Assembly: GCF_027497215.1 (NCBI RefSeq)
Contig: NZ_CP114904.1
Span: forward strand, 2,440,001-2,504,000
Length of the DNA: 64,000 bases
Direction: 5' to 3'
From: Micromonospora sp. WMMD812
Lineage (GTDB): Bacteria; Actinomycetota; Actinomycetes; Mycobacteriales; Micromonosporaceae
In this document: piece after piece, positions 39,608 to 48,083 of the stretch
Position numbering within the stretch: the first letter of the stretch is position 1
How the letters are laid out: each line of letters starts with the position of its first letter
The notes under the pieces: generated by a model
What the model saw: the letters and a program-made list of their open reading frames with translations, nothing else
The model's database searches: none
What the model was told of the DNA's origin: nothing
Made by a program: the position numbers and the translations under genes

Positions 39608-40648
39608 TCAGACCAGGCCGGCGTCGCGGAGCAGCTGCCACAGGCCCGCGCCGTCCGGTGCGGACAGCCACTTCTGCCCCACCGGCCCCGCGGACGGGCG
39701 GTCGTGCGGGACGGGCAGACTGCCGGCGAGCACCGCCTGGGTCGGTGAGAGCCGGCGGATCGCCACCCCGGCCACGTTGTCCGGGTGCGCGGCGGCGAAC
39801 TCGCGGTAGATCTCCTGGTCGTGCTGGCCGTCGTCGCCGACGAGCAGCCAGCGCACGTCGGGGAACTCCCCGGCGAGCCGGGCGAGGGTGGCCCGCTTGT
39901 GCTCCCGGCCGCTGCGGAACCACCGGTCGGCGGTCGGGCCCCAGTCGGTGAGCAGCAGCGGCCCGGCCGGGTAGAGGTGCCGTGACAGGAACCGGGTGAG
40001 CGTCGGCGCGACGTTCCAGGCGCCGGTGGACAGGTAGAAGACCGGCGCGCCCGGGTGCGCGGTGACCAGCCGCTCGTAGAGCACCGCCATGCCGGGCACC
40101 GCGGCGCGGGCGTGCTCGTCGAGCACGAACGTGTTCCACGCGGCGAGCAGCGGCCGGGGCAGCGCGGTCACCATCACCGTGTCGTCGATGTCGGAGAGGA
40201 TGCCGAAGCGGACGTCCGGGTCGAGGATGCGCACCGGCGCCTCGACCGGTTCGGCGTCCGGCACGCTCAGCCGGACTGAGCCCCAGCCGGGCGGCAGGTC
40301 GGCCTTGACCATGGTGTCGACGAACCCGCTCCGGTCCGCCTGCGCCTCCTGCCGCACGTCGCCGGCCTCGATCGACACGGTGATGTGCTTGGCGGGCAGG
40401 GTGGTGAAGCTGCGCCAGCCGCGGACCTTCTCCAGCCGGGCCCGCTGGCGGGTGTCCGGACGGCCCAGCAGCACCCGGCACATCACGCGCACCCAGCCCG
40501 GCGCGCCGTAGCCCGTGTACGCGACGATGTTGATCCGCCAGCCGGTGCGTCGCAGCCGACGCTCCACGAGCTGGTGCACGGCGTCCTCGATCCGCGCCGC
40601 CCGGTGCAGGCGCGGGACGGCCAGTTGGCCGGCGGGAGTGGGTGACAC
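39608..40648 (-). CDS. App1-like phosphatidate phosphatase-domain protein
   Basis: This 346-residue protein carries the App1 catalytic domain seen in yeast phosphatidate phosphatase App1 and many actinobacteria. The HAD-type nucleophile motif is ILSDIDDTVMVTALP (DxDxT), followed by VFYLSTGAWNVAPTLTRFL, LTDWGPT and a third motif LLVGDDGQHDQEIYREFA. The N-terminal 150 residues are a beta-rich domain. GTG at 40648 has an AGGGTGG site; CAGGGT also sits six bases upstream. The substrate is probably a phospholipid or other phosphomonoester. Confidence 0.82.
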   Translation of the reverse strand: MSPTPAGQLAVPRLHRAARIEDAVHQLVERRLRRTGWRINIVAYTGYGAPGWVRVMCRVLLGRPDTRQRARLEKVRGWRSFTTLPAKHITVSIEAGDVRQEAQADRSGFVDTMVKADLPPGWGSVRLSVPDAEPVEAPVRILDPDVRFGILSDIDDTVMVTALPRPLLAAWNTFVLDEHARAAVPGMAVLYERLVTAHPGAPVFYLSTGAWNVAPTLTRFLSRHLYPAGPLLLTDWGPTADRWFRSGREHKRATLARLAGEFPDVRWLLVGDDGQHDQEIYREFAAAHPDNVAGVAIRRLSPTQAVLAGSLPVPHDRPSAGPVGQKWLSAPDGAGLWQLLRDAGLV

Positions 40649-40780
40649 GGTGCCACCCTGCCACACCGGCACGGTCCCGGCCACGCGAGGCGATCTCCGC
40701 CGACCGGTCTGCCCCGATCGACCGCGCCCGCCCCCGGGGCCGTGAAACACTCCGGACGGGACGACGACGGGGGCGTGGTC

Positions 40781-42400
40781 GTGTCGCAACCAGTGCAGCA
40801 CCGCAGGTGGTGGCGTCCGCGGCTCGACCGGCCGGCGCTGGTCGCGCTGCTGCTCGGGCTGGTCGGGGTCGGGTACCGGCTGGTCCTCACGCTGTACACG
40901 GTGCCGGTGTCGAACAGCGACGAGGCCACCTTCGGGCTGGCCGCCCTGCACATCTCGCAGGGCCGCGCGCACCCGGTGTTCCTCTACGGCCAGCGCTACA
41001 TGGGGATGTTGGAGTCGTACCTGGCCGCCCCACTGATCGCGCTGGCCGGCCCCAGCTGGCCGGTGCTGCGGCTGCCGATGCTGGTCCTCTACGCGGTCTT
41101 CCTGTACCTGATCTACCGGCTCACCCGGCGGATCTGCTCGCCGTGGTTCGCCACGTTCGTGGTCGGCCTGCTGGCGCTCGGCCCGGAGCGGGTGATCCGG
41201 GACCAGCTGACCGTGGTCGGCGGCCGGCCGGAGGTCAAGCCGGCGGTGCTGCTGATGCTGCTGATCGCGGTGGGGTTGGCCGCCGGCACGATCCGCCGGC
41301 GGCGGCTGGCCGCCGGGCTGTTCGGCCTGCTCGCCGGGCTGGCGCTGTGGTCGGACTGGCTCATCGCGCCGTACCTGGCGGTGGCCGGGCTGCTGCTGCT
41401 CTACGCGGCCCGCCGGGAGCTGCTCGGGTGGAGCGGGGCGCTGCTGGTGGCGGGTTTCGTCGTGGGCGTCGCCCCGATGATCTGGGCCAACCTGGTGGCT
41501 CCGCCCGGCGAGGACTCGTGGTCGGTGCTCCAGGAGATCAGCACCCGTGCCGGCCCGGCGCCGCCGTGGTCGCAGCGCGTCCGGGGTGGCCTGGTGGAGG
41601 GGGTGCCGCTGGCCGGCGGGCTCTGCCCGATCGACGGCTGCGCCCGGTGGCAGGAGTGGTTCGGGCTGCTCTACCCGGTGCTGCTGCTCGTCGCGGCGGC
41701 TCTCGCCGTGGTCTTCTACGGCCGGACGGCCGGGGCGCCGCGCGGGTCCCGGGTCGGGCCGGTCGCGCATCTCGCCCTGGTCGTCGGTGCGGTGCTCACC
41801 CTGCTGTCGTACGTGCGCAGCCCGCTCGCCGCCACCGACCCGCTGGGCAACGCGCGCTACCTGTCGGTGCTGCAGATCTCGCTGCCGGCGGTGCTCTGGC
41901 CGCTCTGGCTGGCGGCGATCACCGGCTGGCGCGGGACGGTGGGCATGCTCGGCCGGCTGACCGGCGCGGTGGCCGCCGCCGTGCTGGCCGGGCTGACCGT
42001 GATCAGCCTGGTCGCCACCGTGCGGTTCGCCGCCACCGGCGTCGCGGGCTCCCGGGACGAGGAGCGGCAGGCCCGGGAACTGGCCGCCGCGCTGCGCGCC
42101 GACGGGCCGCGCGAGGTGTACGGGGACTACTGGATCTGCAACCGGCTGGTCTTCAACACCGCGGAGGAGGTCGTCTGCGGGGTGGTCGACGGCGCCCTCA
42201 ACCCGGGGCAGAACCGGTACCTGCCGTACTGGCGGCAGGTGGGTCGGGCCGACCGGCCCGGGTACGTGGTGGAGGCCGGCTCGGCGGCGGAGTTCCGGCT
42301 CCGCCGGCTGCTCGGCGACCGCCTCGACAGCACCCCGGTACGCGAGATCGGTGAGTACCGCGTGTACCACCCGGAGACCCCGGTACGGCCCTGGCGGTAG
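40781..42400 (+). CDS. GT-C-like polytopic membrane glycosyltransferase-family protein
   Basis: This 539-residue protein has about 10-11 membrane segments. The first extracytoplasmic loop contains SNSDEATFGLAALHISQG and GQRYMGMLESYLAAP, an acidic DE motif in the position used by GT-C enzymes (GT39/ArnT-like) that take polyprenyl-phosphate sugars. The C-terminal 120 residues are soluble, with a conserved-looking YGDYWICNRLVFNT. GTG at 40781 is chosen because GGGGG lies upstream; GTG at 40742 is an alternative adding 13 residues. Donor and acceptor are unknown. Confidence 0.7.
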   Translation: MSQPVQHRRWWRPRLDRPALVALLLGLVGVGYRLVLTLYTVPVSNSDEATFGLAALHISQGRAHPVFLYGQRYMGMLESYLAAPLIALAGPSWPVLRLPMLVLYAVFLYLIYRLTRRICSPWFATFVVGLLALGPERVIRDQLTVVGGRPEVKPAVLLMLLIAVGLAAGTIRRRRLAAGLFGLLAGLALWSDWLIAPYLAVAGLLLLYAARRELLGWSGALLVAGFVVGVAPMIWANLVAPPGEDSWSVLQEISTRAGPAPPWSQRVRGGLVEGVPLAGGLCPIDGCARWQEWFGLLYPVLLLVAAALAVVFYGRTAGAPRGSRVGPVAHLALVVGAVLTLLSYVRSPLAATDPLGNARYLSVLQISLPAVLWPLWLAAITGWRGTVGMLGRLTGAVAAAVLAGLTVISLVATVRFAATGVAGSRDEERQARELAAALRADGPREVYGDYWICNRLVFNTAEEVVCGVVDGALNPGQNRYLPYWRQVGRADRPGYVVEAGSAAEFRLRRLLGDRLDSTPVREIGEYRVYHPETPVRPWR

Positions 42401-42403
42401 ATT
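42398..42403 (+). promoter_or_regulatory. -10 element TAGATT for yaaA (leaderless)
   Basis: TAGATT-N6-GTG, overlapping the stop codon (TAG at 42398-42400) of the upstream membrane-protein gene. Confidence 0.5.
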
Positions 42404-42409
42404 CCAGCG

Positions 42410-43207
42410 GTGCTCATCCTGCTGCCGCCGTCGGAGGGGAAGGCCGACGCCGGGACCGGCCGGCGGGTGGACCTGTCCCGGCTCTCCCTGCCCGAGCTGA
42501 CCCCGGCCCGCGAGGAGGTGCTGGCCGCGCTCGTCGCGCACAGCGGCGGGCCGGACGAGGTCGGGGCCCGGGCCGCACTCGGGCTCAGCGAGGGCCAGCG
42601 GGACGAGCTGCGGCGCAACGCGCGGCTGCCTCGGGCGGCCACCGCGCCGGCCGCCCGGATCTACACCGGGGTGCTCTACGAGGCGCTGGACCTGGGTTCG
42701 TTGCCGCCGACCGCGGAGCGGGCGGCGCGCCGGTCGGTGCTGATCAGCTCCGGGCTGTGGGGCGCGGTGCGGCTCACCGACCGGATCCCGCCCTACCGCT
42801 GCCCGATCGGGGCGAAGCTGCCCGGCCCGGGCGCGCTGTCGGCGTACTGGCGGCGGGCGCTGGCGCCGGCGCTGACCGCGGCGGCCGGCGACCGGCCGGT
42901 CCTCGACCTGCGCTCCGGCGCGTACGCGGCCACCTGGACGCCTCGGGGCGAGCTGGCGGACCGGACGGTGACCGTCCGGGTCCTGCACGAGCGGGAGGTG
43001 GACGGTGTGCCGGTCCGGTCCGTGGTGAGCCACTTCAACAAGGCGACCAAGGGCCGGCTGGTGCGCGACCTGCTGCTCGCCGGGGCCCGGCCACGCACCG
43101 CCGACCAGATCGTCACCACGCTGCGGGACCTCAAGTACACGGTGCTGGAGCAGCCGGTGCCGGCCGGACGGCCACGCCAGGTGGACGTGGTGGTCACCGA
43201 GCTCTGA
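42410..43207 (+). CDS. yaaA: Peroxide-stress protein YaaA family (UPF0246)
   Basis: This 265-residue protein matches the YaaA family from its first residues (LILLPPSEGKADAG) through IYTGVLYEALDLG, VLISSGLWGAVRLTDRIPPY, LDLRSGAYAATW and VSHFNKATKGRLVRDLL. YaaA limits intracellular iron and binds DNA during peroxide stress in E. coli; the actinobacterial role is assumed similar. GTG is set by the leaderless -10 spacing. Confidence 0.9.
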   Translation: MLILLPPSEGKADAGTGRRVDLSRLSLPELTPAREEVLAALVAHSGGPDEVGARAALGLSEGQRDELRRNARLPRAATAPAARIYTGVLYEALDLGSLPPTAERAARRSVLISSGLWGAVRLTDRIPPYRCPIGAKLPGPGALSAYWRRALAPALTAAAGDRPVLDLRSGAYAATWTPRGELADRTVTVRVLHEREVDGVPVRSVVSHFNKATKGRLVRDLLLAGARPRTADQIVTTLRDLKYTVLEQPVPAGRPRQVDVVVTEL

Positions 43208-43310
43208 GGGCAGTCGCAAGATTTCCTCAAGGCTGGGCCGGACCGGTTCCCCTGCCGCCGCGCACCGGTCACGGTAGGAAGACCTCGACTCCGACAAGGG
43301 AGCGCCCCCG

Positions 43311-43985
43311 TTGGCCCGCGAACCCGCTCTGCTCGACCGGCCCCGCCGGCCGTCGACACCGCCGCCGTTGGACTGGTTGACCCTGGCCGACGCGTTCGAG
43401 GCCGCCTGCCTGCTGCGCTGCATGCCTCCGCCGGCCGGGGTGCGGCCCCCGCGCGCCGCCGTTCCCTACGCGGCGTCCGTCGTGGAGTTCAACCGCGAGG
43501 ACGCCGCTCAGCGGTTGCGGCAGCTGCTGGACCGGTTGGACATCCCGGTCGGGCACGAGACGGCCGTCGGCGGCTTGCGCCGCCGCTACGAGCTGCACCG
43601 GCTGCGGGTGCCGCGGGAGCACCGGGTTGGCTACGCGCGGCTGTTGGAGACCGGTTGGCGGCAGGGCCGCCGGGAACTGCTGAGCGCGCCGGTGCCCGGC
43701 GCGTCCACCGCCCGGCGGGTCTGGGTGCCCCGGCTGGCCGAGGCGGCCTGGCGCTCGGCCCTGCTGGCCGGCGGGCGGCACGTCCGCCGGCACATCCTCG
43801 GCGTCCGGCTCACCGACCGGGAACTCGCCGCCGTCCTCATCCGCAGCGCCGCCCTGCTCGGCGTGCCGGCGGAGCTGCGGCCGGGCACCGGCTGTTTCCT
43901 GGTCAGCGTGGCGAAGGGCCCGGACCGGGACCAGATCCTGCACCGCACCCGGCTGGCCCCCGCGCGGGCCGCCGACCCGGCCTGA
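43311..43985 (+). CDS. WhiA-resembling LAGLIDADG-fold-like protein lacking a C-terminal HTH
   Basis: This 224-residue protein has no firm family. Its second half (AAWRSALLAGGRHVRRHILG, then LTDRELAAVLIRSAALLGV and TGCFLVSVAKGPDRDQIL) follows the pattern of the WhiA homing-endonuclease-like domain (WRGAFLAhGS, a strand, an 'A-ALVGAARRLGI'-like helix, a valine-rich strand, 'D-AI--LL'). The first half (FNREDAAQRLRQLLDRLDI, then RRRYELHRLRV) could be the other LAGLIDADG half. The C-terminal DNA-binding domain of WhiA is absent. TTG start with AAGGGAG eight bases upstream. The resemblance was judged by eye and could be wrong. Confidence 0.5.
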   Translation: MAREPALLDRPRRPSTPPPLDWLTLADAFEAACLLRCMPPPAGVRPPRAAVPYAASVVEFNREDAAQRLRQLLDRLDIPVGHETAVGGLRRRYELHRLRVPREHRVGYARLLETGWRQGRRELLSAPVPGASTARRVWVPRLAEAAWRSALLAGGRHVRRHILGVRLTDRELAAVLIRSAALLGVPAELRPGTGCFLVSVAKGPDRDQILHRTRLAPARAADPA

Positions 43986-44044
43986 CCGGCGGCGACGCCG
44001 GGCCGGACGGACCGTCAGGGCACCGGGCGCCGTCCCGGCGGGGG

Positions 44045-44074
44045 TTGCGACCGGTCGCCCTTTCCGCGCACAGT
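44045..44074 (+). promoter_or_regulatory. Promoter TTGCGA-N18-CACAGT for the TAXI lipoprotein gene
   Basis: A fair -35 (44045-44050) and a weak -10 (44069-44074) are 18 bases apart, and the -10 ends seven bases before GTG at 44082. Confidence 0.4.
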
Positions 44075-44081
44075 GCAGCGC

Positions 44082-45044
44082 GTGAGTCGTACCTGGCCCG
44101 GGCGCGCCCGGTGGCGCCCCGCCCACCCCGCGGCGCTGCTGGCGGCACTGTTGGTCGCGGGCGTCGGCCTGGCCGGCTGCCGGGACGCGCCCGGCGAGCC
44201 GGTGCGCATCCGGATCGCCACCGGCAGCCCCACCGCGGTCTACCACGCGTTCGGGGAGTCGCTGGCCGGGATCCTCAACCGGGAGCTGCCCGGAGTCCGG
44301 GCCACCGTGGTGGTCACGCCCGCGTCGGCGGAGAACGTCCGGCTCGTCGCCGCCGGCGAGGCCGAACTCGGCTTCACCCAGGCCGATGTCCTGCCGACCG
44401 GCCCGGACGGAGACCCCCGGGTCGCGGCGGTCGCCCGGGTGTACGACGACCAGTTGCACCTGGTCACCTCCGGCGGCGGGCCGGTGCACACGGTCGCGGA
44501 CCTGCGCGGCCGGCGGGTGTCGGTCGGCGCGGCCGGTTCCGGCACCGAGATCACCGCGACCCGCCTGCTGGACGTGGCCGGGCTGGGCGGCGACGGCGTC
44601 CGCAGGTCCCGGCTCAACCTGGACGACTCGATGGCCGCGCTGCGGTCCGGCCGGATCGACGCCTTCTTCTTCTCCGGAGGGCTGCCGGTGCGGGGCATCG
44701 CGGACCTGGCCCGCGGCAGCCCGACCCGGATCGTGGACCTCGGCGAGTGGACCGAGCCGCTGCGCGCCCGCTACGGCGAGGTCTACGTCTCCCGGGACAT
44801 ACCCCGGTCGGTGTACGGGGTCGACCCGGTGACCACCGTGGCCAACCCGAACTTCCTCATCGTCCGCGCCGACCTGCCGGATTCCCTGGTCCGGAACGTG
44901 ACCCGGTTACTCATGGAGCGCCGGTCGGAGCTGGCCGCGGCGCACCCGGCGGCCGGGCGGATGAGCCCCCGGTCGGCGATCGCCACCTCGCCGCTGCCGC
45001 TGCACCCCGGCGCCGCCGCCTGGTACCGGGCGGCGAAGCCCTGA
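44082..45044 (+). CDS. TAXI-family TRAP solute-binding lipoprotein
   Basis: This 320-residue lipoprotein has a hydrophobic signal ending in the lipobox VGLAGC (Cys about residue 33), then IRIATGSPTAVYHAFGESLA and VTPASAENVRLVAAGEAELGFTQAD, the hallmark of TAXI periplasmic-type binding proteins. The family binds small organic acids such as glutamate or 2-oxoglutarate and normally works with a fused TRAP permease; none is in the window. GTG at 44082 is preferred on promoter spacing; GTG at 44073 is possible. The stop is ten bases from the convergent histidine-kinase stop. Confidence 0.82.
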   Translation: MSRTWPGRARWRPAHPAALLAALLVAGVGLAGCRDAPGEPVRIRIATGSPTAVYHAFGESLAGILNRELPGVRATVVVTPASAENVRLVAAGEAELGFTQADVLPTGPDGDPRVAAVARVYDDQLHLVTSGGGPVHTVADLRGRRVSVGAAGSGTEITATRLLDVAGLGGDGVRRSRLNLDDSMAALRSGRIDAFFFSGGLPVRGIADLARGSPTRIVDLGEWTEPLRARYGEVYVSRDIPRSVYGVDPVTTVANPNFLIVRADLPDSLVRNVTRLLMERRSELAAAHPAAGRMSPRSAIATSPLPLHPGAAAWYRAAKP

Positions 45045-45054
45045 CCACCATGCC

Positions 45055-46515
45055 CTAACCCGCGCCCGCGGGCAGCCGGTCCACCGCCGGCGGGTCCACG
45101 TCGGTGGCGGTCGGCCCGGGCTCGTCGCCGGGGCCGGGACACTCATCGTCGGGGCCGGGGAACCAGAGGTCGGCGACGAGGCCACGCGGCTCACCCGCGC
45201 GCATGGTCAGCCGCCCGTCCGAGGCGTCGACCAGCACCGCGGCGATGGTCAGCCCCAGCCCCGCGCCGTCCACGTTCTGCACGTCCGGCGCCCGCCAGAA
45301 CCGCTCGGTCGCCTGCCCCAGCTGGCTCTCGGTCATCCCCGGTCCGGTGTCCCGCACCTCGAGCGCCACCCCGCCGTCGCGGCGGGCGACGGTCACCGAC
45401 ACCTCACCGCCGGCCCCGCTGAACTTGACCGCGTTGTCGATGAGGGCGTCGAGGGCCTGGTCCACGGCGGTCGGCACGGTGCGGGCGTACGCCGGCACGT
45501 CGGACGTCACCAGCCGCAGCGTCACCGACCGGTGCCGGGCCAGCGGCTGCCAGGCGGCGACCCGGGACGCGGCCGTCTCGGCGGCGTCGACGGTGACCCG
45601 CTCGTTCTCCTGCCGCTCGGCGCGGGCCAGGGTGAGCAGCGCGTCGAGCACCAGCGCGAGGCGGTCGGTCTCCTCCAGGGCCAGCCGGTGCTCGGACCGC
45701 CCCTGCGGGTCGGTCAGGCTCGGCCCCAGCTCCTCCACCCGCAACCGCAGCGCCGTCAGCGGGTTGCGCAGCTGGTGACTGGCGTGCGCGACGAACGCCC
45801 GCTGCCGGTCCATGACGTCCGAGACCGCGGCGGTCATGTTGTTGAAGCTAGCCGCCAGCCGCCGCAGCTCGGGCGGGCCGACCTGGTGCTGCACCCGGGC
45901 GCTGCGGTCCCCCTCGGTGATCTCGTGGGTGACCGCGTCCAGCTCGGTGACCGGCCGCAGCACCCAGCCGGCCAGCCCGAACGCGGTCAGCACACAGGCC
46001 AGCACGGCGAGCAGACCGGTCCCGGCGAGCAGCAACCACCAGGTGGTGACCGTGCGGCGTACCGCGGCGGCGGGCGTCACGGTCACCACCGCGCCGAGCA
46101 CCTCGCCGCCGTCGTTGATCGGCACCGCCACCACGACCGGGCCGTCCACCCACGGCCACACCGACTCCGGTCCGCTGGACTGCTGGCCCGCCAGGGCGGT
46201 GTCCAGCGCCTCCGGGGTGCCCGGCGCGGCGCGCCAGCTCGCCGAGGCGACGACGGTACGCCGGTCCCGGTCCACCACCGCCGCGCCGATCGCGTACAGG
46301 TCGTCGTAGCTGCGCAGCTCACTGTCGAGCGGGCCGGGGCTGCCGCCGCGCAGCGCCGGGCCGGCGAGCGAGGCGAACCGGGTGGCGTCGGCGAGACGGT
46401 CGGCCCGCACCCGGTCGGTCTCCCGGGTGGCCAGCGTGATCGCGAGCGGCGTCTCCAGCGCGATGAGGACCAGCACCATCAGCAGCAGGTAGCTGATCAC
46501 CAGCCGACGACGCAT
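45055..46515 (-). CDS. Sensor histidine kinase
   Basis: This 486-residue membrane kinase has TM1 (residues 5-30), an extracytoplasmic sensor of about 120 residues (residues 31-155), TM2 (about 158-185), HAMP (about 186-235), then the H box HASHQLRNPLTALRL with phosphoacceptor H247, and ATP-binding boxes LIDNAVKFSGAGG (N), VRDTGPGMTES (G1) and GAGLGLTIA (G2). The C-terminal 35 residues are acidic and Pro-rich. ATG at 46515 is seven bases after the stop of its response regulator, so the pair is cotranscribed. Confidence 0.92.
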   Translation of the reverse strand: MRRRLVISYLLLMVLVLIALETPLAITLATRETDRVRADRLADATRFASLAGPALRGGSPGPLDSELRSYDDLYAIGAAVVDRDRRTVVASASWRAAPGTPEALDTALAGQQSSGPESVWPWVDGPVVVAVPINDGGEVLGAVVTVTPAAAVRRTVTTWWLLLAGTGLLAVLACVLTAFGLAGWVLRPVTELDAVTHEITEGDRSARVQHQVGPPELRRLAASFNNMTAAVSDVMDRQRAFVAHASHQLRNPLTALRLRVEELGPSLTDPQGRSEHRLALEETDRLALVLDALLTLARAERQENERVTVDAAETAASRVAAWQPLARHRSVTLRLVTSDVPAYARTVPTAVDQALDALIDNAVKFSGAGGEVSVTVARRDGGVALEVRDTGPGMTESQLGQATERFWRAPDVQNVDGAGLGLTIAAVLVDASDGRLTMRAGEPRGLVADLWFPGPDDECPGPGDEPGPTATDVDPPAVDRLPAGAG

Positions 46516-46522
46516 CCGGCTC

Positions 46523-47191
46523 TCACCCGCCCCGCAGCCGGTAGCCGGCCCCGCGCACCGTCTCCACCAGACGGGGGTCGCCCAGCTTGCCGCGTAGGGA
46601 ACCGACGTGCACCTCGACGGTGTGCCGGTCGGTCCAGGTGGTGCCCCAGGCGTCCAGCAGGATGCGGTCCCGGGGCACGGCCACACCGGGCTGGCGGGCC
46701 AGGGAGAGCAGGACGTCGAACTCCTTGCGGGTGAGCGCCACCGCCCGGCCGTCGACGGTCACCGTCCGGGCCGGGACGTCGATGCGGACCGGACCGGCCT
46801 CGATCAGGTTCCGCTCCGGCACGGCGTGGGCGGCGCGGCGGAGCACCGCCTCGATGCGCGCCTGCAACTCCACCATCGAGAAGGGCTTCACCACGTAGTC
46901 GTCCGCGCCGAGGCGCAGCCCGAGCACCCGGTCCCGCTCCTCACCCCGGGCGGTGACCGCGATGATGCCCAACTGGCTGCTGCGCCGGCGCAGCTCACGG
47001 CACAGGTCGGTGCCGTCCCCGTCGGGCAGCGTCAGGTCGAGCAGCACCAGGTCGCACGGGGCCGCGGAGAGCGCCGCGGCGACCGTGGCGGCGTGCTCGA
47101 CCTCGTACCCGCGACGGCTGAGCGCGGACGACAGCGCGGCGGCGACCCGGCGGTCGTCCTCGACCAGCAGGATCCGCACCCGCGCCCCCAT
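46523..47191 (-). CDS. OmpR/PhoB-family response regulator
   Basis: This 222-residue regulator has a receiver domain with the acidic pair in VEDDRR, phosphoacceptor D52 in LLDLTLPDGDG, a Thr in VTARGEE and a Lys in DDYVVKPFS, then a winged-helix DNA-binding domain (LTRKEFDVLLSLARQPG; TDRHTVEVHVGSLRGKLG). It heads the operon with the histidine kinase. Its target genes are unknown; the convergent TAXI lipoprotein gene is a candidate partner. Confidence 0.93.
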   Translation of the reverse strand: MGARVRILLVEDDRRVAAALSSALSRRGYEVEHAATVAAALSAAPCDLVLLDLTLPDGDGTDLCRELRRRSSQLGIIAVTARGEERDRVLGLRLGADDYVVKPFSMVELQARIEAVLRRAAHAVPERNLIEAGPVRIDVPARTVTVDGRAVALTRKEFDVLLSLARQPGVAVPRDRILLDAWGTTWTDRHTVEVHVGSLRGKLGDPRLVETVRGAGYRLRGG

Positions 47192-47321
47192 CCGTCGAAC
47201 GGTCGTTCTGCGAATGGTGGCAGACGCCCGGCCCGGACGGGAGAGCCGGTCGGCGGTCTCGCGCCCGGGCGGCGCGCGGGTCGGGGGGGCCGTGGCGGCC
47301 GCCGTCCTCCGCGCGGGCCGG

Positions 47322-47633
47322 TCAGAGGCCGAAGACGTCCTCGGCCGTGGCGTCGCGTACCCCGTCGGTGAAGCCGCGGAAGCCGGGATCGTCGTGGCTG
47401 GCCGGAACGCTGGTGAGGTTCTCACCGGTGGCCTGGGTGACCGCGTCGACCAGGGGCGGGAAGTCGATCTCGGAGTCCCCGAGGCTGTCGTCGTCCGCCT
47501 CGGCCAGGTTGATCACGTGCTGCACGTCGTCCGAGGGGGTGTCCGGGTCGTCCGCCCACTCGCTGCCGGCCTGGTAGCACTCGTCGTACAGCGCGCGCTG
47601 GCTGTCGGTCCAGTCGTCGTCGTAGTTCGCCAT
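47322..47633 (-). CDS. Small acidic hypothetical protein
   Basis: This 103-residue, strongly acidic protein (ANYDDDWTDSQRALYDECYQ; EWADDPDTPSDDVQHV) is of no recognised family. It has no signal peptide or membrane segment. The ATG at 47633 follows GGAGGG at a good distance, which argues that it is a real gene. Asp/Glu-rich patches could bind metal or mimic nucleic acid, but nothing specific supports that. Confidence 0.65.
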   Translation of the reverse strand: MANYDDDWTDSQRALYDECYQAGSEWADDPDTPSDDVQHVINLAEADDDSLGDSEIDFPPLVDAVTQATGENLTSVPASHDDPGFRGFTDGVRDATAEDVFGL

Positions 47634-47716
47634 CGCCCATCCCTCCGCGACCCGCTCCACCTGAGAGCATGCCGGCCCCGGGCGGACGACCGGGCCGGTA
47701 CCGCCGAAACGGCGCG

Positions 47717-47722
47717 TACGCT
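47717..47722 (+). promoter_or_regulatory. -10 element TACGCT, leaderless geometry
   Basis: TACGCT-N6-GTG at 47729. The GGAG that touches the GTG is too close to serve as a ribosome-binding site. Confidence 0.45.
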
Positions 47723-47728
47723 GCGGAG

Positions 47729-48067
47729 GTGATCTACAAGCTGCTGCCGACCACCGAGTGGGACGACGCGCGGGCGGCCGGGCACCTGTCCGGCACGGCG
47801 GTGGACCGCCAGGACGGGTTCATCCACCTCTCCGGCGCCGATCAGGTCGTGGAGACGGCGCGACGGCACTTCTCCGGGACGACCGGGCTCACCCTGCTCA
47901 CCGTCGACCCGGACCGACTCGGCGACCGGCTGCGTTGGGAGCCGTCGCGCGGCGGGCAGCGCTTCCCGCACCTGTACGGCCCGCTGCCGGCGGCCGCGGT
48001 GGTCGCCGCCGACGCGCTGCCGGCGGACACCCCGGCCGCCGAGGCGGTGGCCGCCCTGCTGGGCTGA
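47729..48067 (+). CDS. DUF952-family protein
   Basis: This 112-residue protein has the DUF952 pattern: IYKLLPTTEWDDARAAG, then DGFIHLSGADQVVETARRHF, LLTVDPDRLGDRLRWEPS and FPHLYGPLPAAAVV. These small proteins resemble glutathione S-transferase-like or ADP-ribosyltransferase-like folds in some descriptions but have no settled function. GTG at 47729 gives the family N-terminus and fits a leaderless start. It is convergent with the next gene, 16 bp apart. Confidence 0.82.
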   Translation: MIYKLLPTTEWDDARAAGHLSGTAVDRQDGFIHLSGADQVVETARRHFSGTTGLTLLTVDPDRLGDRLRWEPSRGGQRFPHLYGPLPAAAVVAADALPADTPAAEAVAALLG

Positions 48068-48083
48068 CCACCACCGACACCCG

